Part shown: positions 61,278 through 64,000 of the stretch, piece by piece
Layout of the letters: each line of letters begins with the position of its first letter
Numbering within the stretch: position 1 is the first letter of the stretch
Origin: Lachnospiraceae bacterium
GTDB taxonomy: Bacteria; Bacillota; Clostridia; Lachnospirales; Lachnospiraceae
Direction of reading: 5' to 3'
Assembly: GCA_949383255.1 (NCBI GenBank)
Contig: CASJPF010000003.1
Coordinates: forward strand, 1 to 64,000
DNA: 64,000 nucleotides
Notes under the pieces: generated by a model
Database searches by the model: none
The model's input: only the letters and a program-made list of their open reading frames with translations
Told to the model about the DNA's origin: nothing
Position numbers and translations under genes: made by a program

Positions 61278-63995
61278 ATGGAAGAAACAAAGGAATATAA
61301 ATATAAGGTGTCCATTGTGACAGCGGTATATAATGTTGCGGATTATCTGACAGAGATGATAGAAAGTATTATTGCACAGAATATTGGATTTGAGTATGTA
61401 CAGCTTATATTGGTAGATGATGGTTCACAGGATAGTTCTGGAGAGATTTGTGATCAGTATGCGGCACAATATCCAGATAATATTGTAGCGATACACAAAG
61501 AAAATGGCGGTGTATCATCTGCGAGGAATGAGGGGTTAAAGTATATTGAAGGAGAGTATGTCAATTTTACAGATGCGGATGATAAACTATATTTCAATGC
61601 ATTGGATAAAATGTACACTTATTTAAAAAGTAACGAAGAATGGATAGATTTAGTGGCAATACGAACAGATTTTATAGGGGCAAAAAAAGGAGGTCATCCA
61701 TTAAATTATAGATTTAAGAAAACTAGATTGGTTGATTTGAGGAAGGAACACACATGTATTCACCTTGCAATTAACAGTGTGTTAATAAAGAGTACGTGTT
61801 TTGAAAACAGAAGGTTCGATACGGGTTTGTCATATGCAGAGGATGCACAGCTTGTAGTGGATATATTGTTAGAAAAGATGCGTTATGGACTTGTAAGGGG
61901 GACTTGTTATCTATATAGAAAACGTTTAACGGAAGATTCAGCGCTTGATTTGGGAAGGAATAAAGCAGCCTATTATATTCCATATATGGAGAGATTTATA
62001 CTATATTCTCTTAAAAATGCATTGAGCAAAAGAAATTATATTCCTCAATTTGTTCAATATACATGTATGTACGATTTACAATGGCGCTTAAATAAAGATC
62101 CATTGGTGAATCCAGGGGTGCTATCGGAAGAAGAGACACAAAGGTATAAGGAGCTAATTACACAGACACTACAGTGTATTGATAATAAAATAATACTGGA
62201 ACAAAAAAATATTGGAAACAACTATAAAATAGCATTATTGCTGTTTAAGGAGGACAATAAGAAAAAAGTCGAATTAGTTCCCTGTCCTAACGATTATAAA
62301 GTTTGTATAGAAGATATTTCGTCAGCTTATGCGAGTTCTTATACAATGATTTTTGAATTTGCGGAAATTTTACCGCAAGAAATATTGATTGAAGGATATA
62401 TTCGATACTTTGCAGAACTAGATAATATTGAAGTGATTTTAAAAGAAAAAAATCCAGAGACATCTATTGAATTTCAGGCAGAACTTATAGAACGCGAAGA
62501 AAAACAGACACTTTGTATGGATGAAGTGATAACTAAGGCGAAAGGCTTTAAATTTCGGATTTGCCGTGATGAGATTCCAGATTCTTTGAATTTGTTGTTG
62601 TATATACGCTATCGAGGAAATGATATAAAATGCAGTAATGTGTTATTTGGTAAATTTTTCCCAATTTCGACAAAACTAAAAAATAGTTATTTCTATCAGG
62701 AAGGAATGATTTTGGCATATGCGGGAAAGATGCTAAAATTATGCAGTTGCCCAAATAAAAAAATAGCAAAAGAATGGGAAAAGAGGTTTCAAAAAGAGAT
62801 ATTTTCTAAGAAAAATAAGATGATCCGTAGAGGCTGGATTGCCAGAAATATTTATCTTGTATTAAAACAATTTAAAAAGAAGGAGCTGTGGCTTATTAGC
62901 GATAGATTGACCAAAGCAGATGATAATGGAGAGGCATTTTTCACTTATATGAATACCATTGGAAAGAATGAAGACATTGATACTTATTTTGTACTTGACA
63001 AAGGTTCGGAGGATTATGAACGATTGCGAAGTATAGGAAAGGTAGTTCCTTTTCATTCTACAAAACATAAGATCTTATCCTTGCTATGCGACAAAATAAT
63101 TTCATCACAAGGAGAGGATTATGTTTTTAATCGTTTTTACGATATGTCATATTTATACAAAGATATACAGCACCATCAAAAGTTTATATTTTTGCAACAT
63201 GGGGTTACAAAAGATAATTTGAGTCAATGGTTAACAAAAGCAAATAAAAATATAAGTTTGTTTGTTACTGTTACAAATATGGAATATCAATCTATTTTAG
63301 ATTATGCATATTATTATGATGAAAAGCAAGTTAAATGTATAGGTTTTCCCAGATACGATTATTTGTATGATAATTCTAAAGACCAAAATATAATTACTTT
63401 TATGCCTACTTGGCGCGCTTACTTAGTAGGAAAAATTGATGTAAAAACGGATTCTCGAAAATTAAAAAGCGGATTTGAAAACAGTGCTTATTGCAAAATG
63501 TATCAAATGGTATTTTCGGATAGTAGACTATATCAAACAGCAGAAAAATATCATTATCAAATTCGGTTGATGTTACATCCAACAATGCCGCGTGAGTGCA
63601 TTGAATATTTTGGCTGTAATGATTGTATTGAAATACTTGATAGGAATACGCGCTATCGAGATTTATTTGCAGATTCAAAATTAATTATTACTGATTATTC
63701 TTCCGCGGTATTTGATTTTGCATATCTTCGCAAACCAGTTCTGTATTATCAGCAGGATGCAGAAGAATTTTTTTCGGGAAAACATACTTATGACAAAGGA
63801 TATTTTGATTATGAAAGAGATGGATTTGGAGAGGTAGAATATACAGCGGAAAACTTGATAAATCGAATAATTGAATATATGGAAAATGGATGTCAGTTGA
63901 AGGTGCAATACCAAGAACGGATTGAAAAAACATTTCCATATAACGATAAAGAAAATTGCAGGCGGGTTTATGAGGAGATTATAAAGCTCTCTTAG
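61278..63995 (+). CDS. GT2 glycosyltransferase fused to TagF-like glycerophosphotransferase, tandem paralogue
   Basis: 905 residues, 21 bases after the first copy. The GT2 domain (VSIVTAVYNVADYLTEMIES, VDDGSQDSSG, FTDADDKL, YAEDAQLVVDI) is of the WcaA/EpsJ type and differs from that of the first protein. The C-terminal TagF domain is highly similar to it (KELWLISDRL-KADDNGEAFFTYMNT, FLQHGVTKDN, TDYSSAVFDFAYLRKPVLYYQQD). So the pair keeps one polymerase chemistry with two different sugar transferases, fitting a repeating sugar-phosphate-alcohol wall polymer. Probably co-transcribed; the operon continues past the window. Confidence 0.88.
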   Translation: MEETKEYKYKVSIVTAVYNVADYLTEMIESIIAQNIGFEYVQLILVDDGSQDSSGEICDQYAAQYPDNIVAIHKENGGVSSARNEGLKYIEGEYVNFTDADDKLYFNALDKMYTYLKSNEEWIDLVAIRTDFIGAKKGGHPLNYRFKKTRLVDLRKEHTCIHLAINSVLIKSTCFENRRFDTGLSYAEDAQLVVDILLEKMRYGLVRGTCYLYRKRLTEDSALDLGRNKAAYYIPYMERFILYSLKNALSKRNYIPQFVQYTCMYDLQWRLNKDPLVNPGVLSEEETQRYKELITQTLQCIDNKIILEQKNIGNNYKIALLLFKEDNKKKVELVPCPNDYKVCIEDISSAYASSYTMIFEFAEILPQEILIEGYIRYFAELDNIEVILKEKNPETSIEFQAELIEREEKQTLCMDEVITKAKGFKFRICRDEIPDSLNLLLYIRYRGNDIKCSNVLFGKFFPISTKLKNSYFYQEGMILAYAGKMLKLCSCPNKKIAKEWEKRFQKEIFSKKNKMIRRGWIARNIYLVLKQFKKKELWLISDRLTKADDNGEAFFTYMNTIGKNEDIDTYFVLDKGSEDYERLRSIGKVVPFHSTKHKILSLLCDKIISSQGEDYVFNRFYDMSYLYKDIQHHQKFIFLQHGVTKDNLSQWLTKANKNISLFVTVTNMEYQSILDYAYYYDEKQVKCIGFPRYDYLYDNSKDQNIITFMPTWRAYLVGKIDVKTDSRKLKSGFENSAYCKMYQMVFSDSRLYQTAEKYHYQIRLMLHPTMPRECIEYFGCNDCIEILDRNTRYRDLFADSKLIITDYSSAVFDFAYLRKPVLYYQQDAEEFFSGKHTYDKGYFDYERDGFGEVEYTAENLINRIIEYMENGCQLKVQYQERIEKTFPYNDKENCRRVYEEIIKLS

Positions 63996-64000
63996 GAGTA

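Overview
The window reads as chromosome of a low-GC, motile, Gram-positive anaerobe, most likely a gut or rumen Lachnospiraceae (Clostridia). This rests on content: lipoprotein-anchored sugar binding proteins, GH94 phosphorylases, a very large BIG2/GH16/CBM secreted glucanase, EFR1-type ferrodoxin, ECF transporter S component, PadR/GntR(YtrA)/BlaI-type regulators and TagF-like wall polymerases. The assignment is inference from gene families; no database search was possible.

Layout. 1-6.2 kb: orphan OmpR-type response regulator, HD phosphohydrolase, a BlaI/BlaR1-like pair behind two palindromic operators, and a decaying GntR-ABC transporter operon (ATPase with an in-frame stop, permease with two frameshifts). 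6.7-25.9 kb: a coherent beta-glucan locus. It holds two GH94 phosphorylases, an AraC regulator, a three-gene carbohydrate ABC importer, a sugar-binding lipoprotein, a chemoreceptor and a 1940-residue secreted GH16 glucanase. The chemoreceptor carries, inside its dCache sensor, a carbohydrate-binding module closely related to one in the glucanase. My reading is: cut glucan outside, sense and swim to it, import oligosaccharides, and split them by phosphorolysis.

26-35.3 kb: housekeeping and accessory genes (EFR1 ferrodoxin, NUDIX, radical SAM, pyridoxamine kinase with ECF S component, ferritin-like protein, LacI regulator with a fucose/arabinose isomerase-family enzyme, PadR-DUF1700 pair). 35.6-56.1 kb: a BREX phage-defence island, brxA-brxB-brxC-(SF0329-like)-pglX-[insert]-pglZ. 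No brxL is present in the window. Between pglX and pglZ lie an HD-GHKL ATPase fusion, a damaged Septu-like ATPase/HNH pair, two unknown membrane proteins, and fragments of an HD protein and a carbamoyltransferase. The island ends at a strong terminator and a tRNA-Leu(CAA).

56.4-64 kb: an SDR dehydrogenase; a frameshifted tyrosine recombinase bracketed by near-identical inverted repeats (24/25 bases), which looks like an invertible segment; and two tandem GT2-TagF fusion proteins for a wall glycopolymer.

Two families of structured intergenic repeats are scattered through the window. One is MITE-like with terminal inverted repeats containing GTTACWRTTCA. The other is a multi-hairpin element usually ending in a GAGTAGGG...CCCTACTC stem that often sits where a terminator is expected. 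No CRISPR array, rRNA or recognisable riboswitch was seen.
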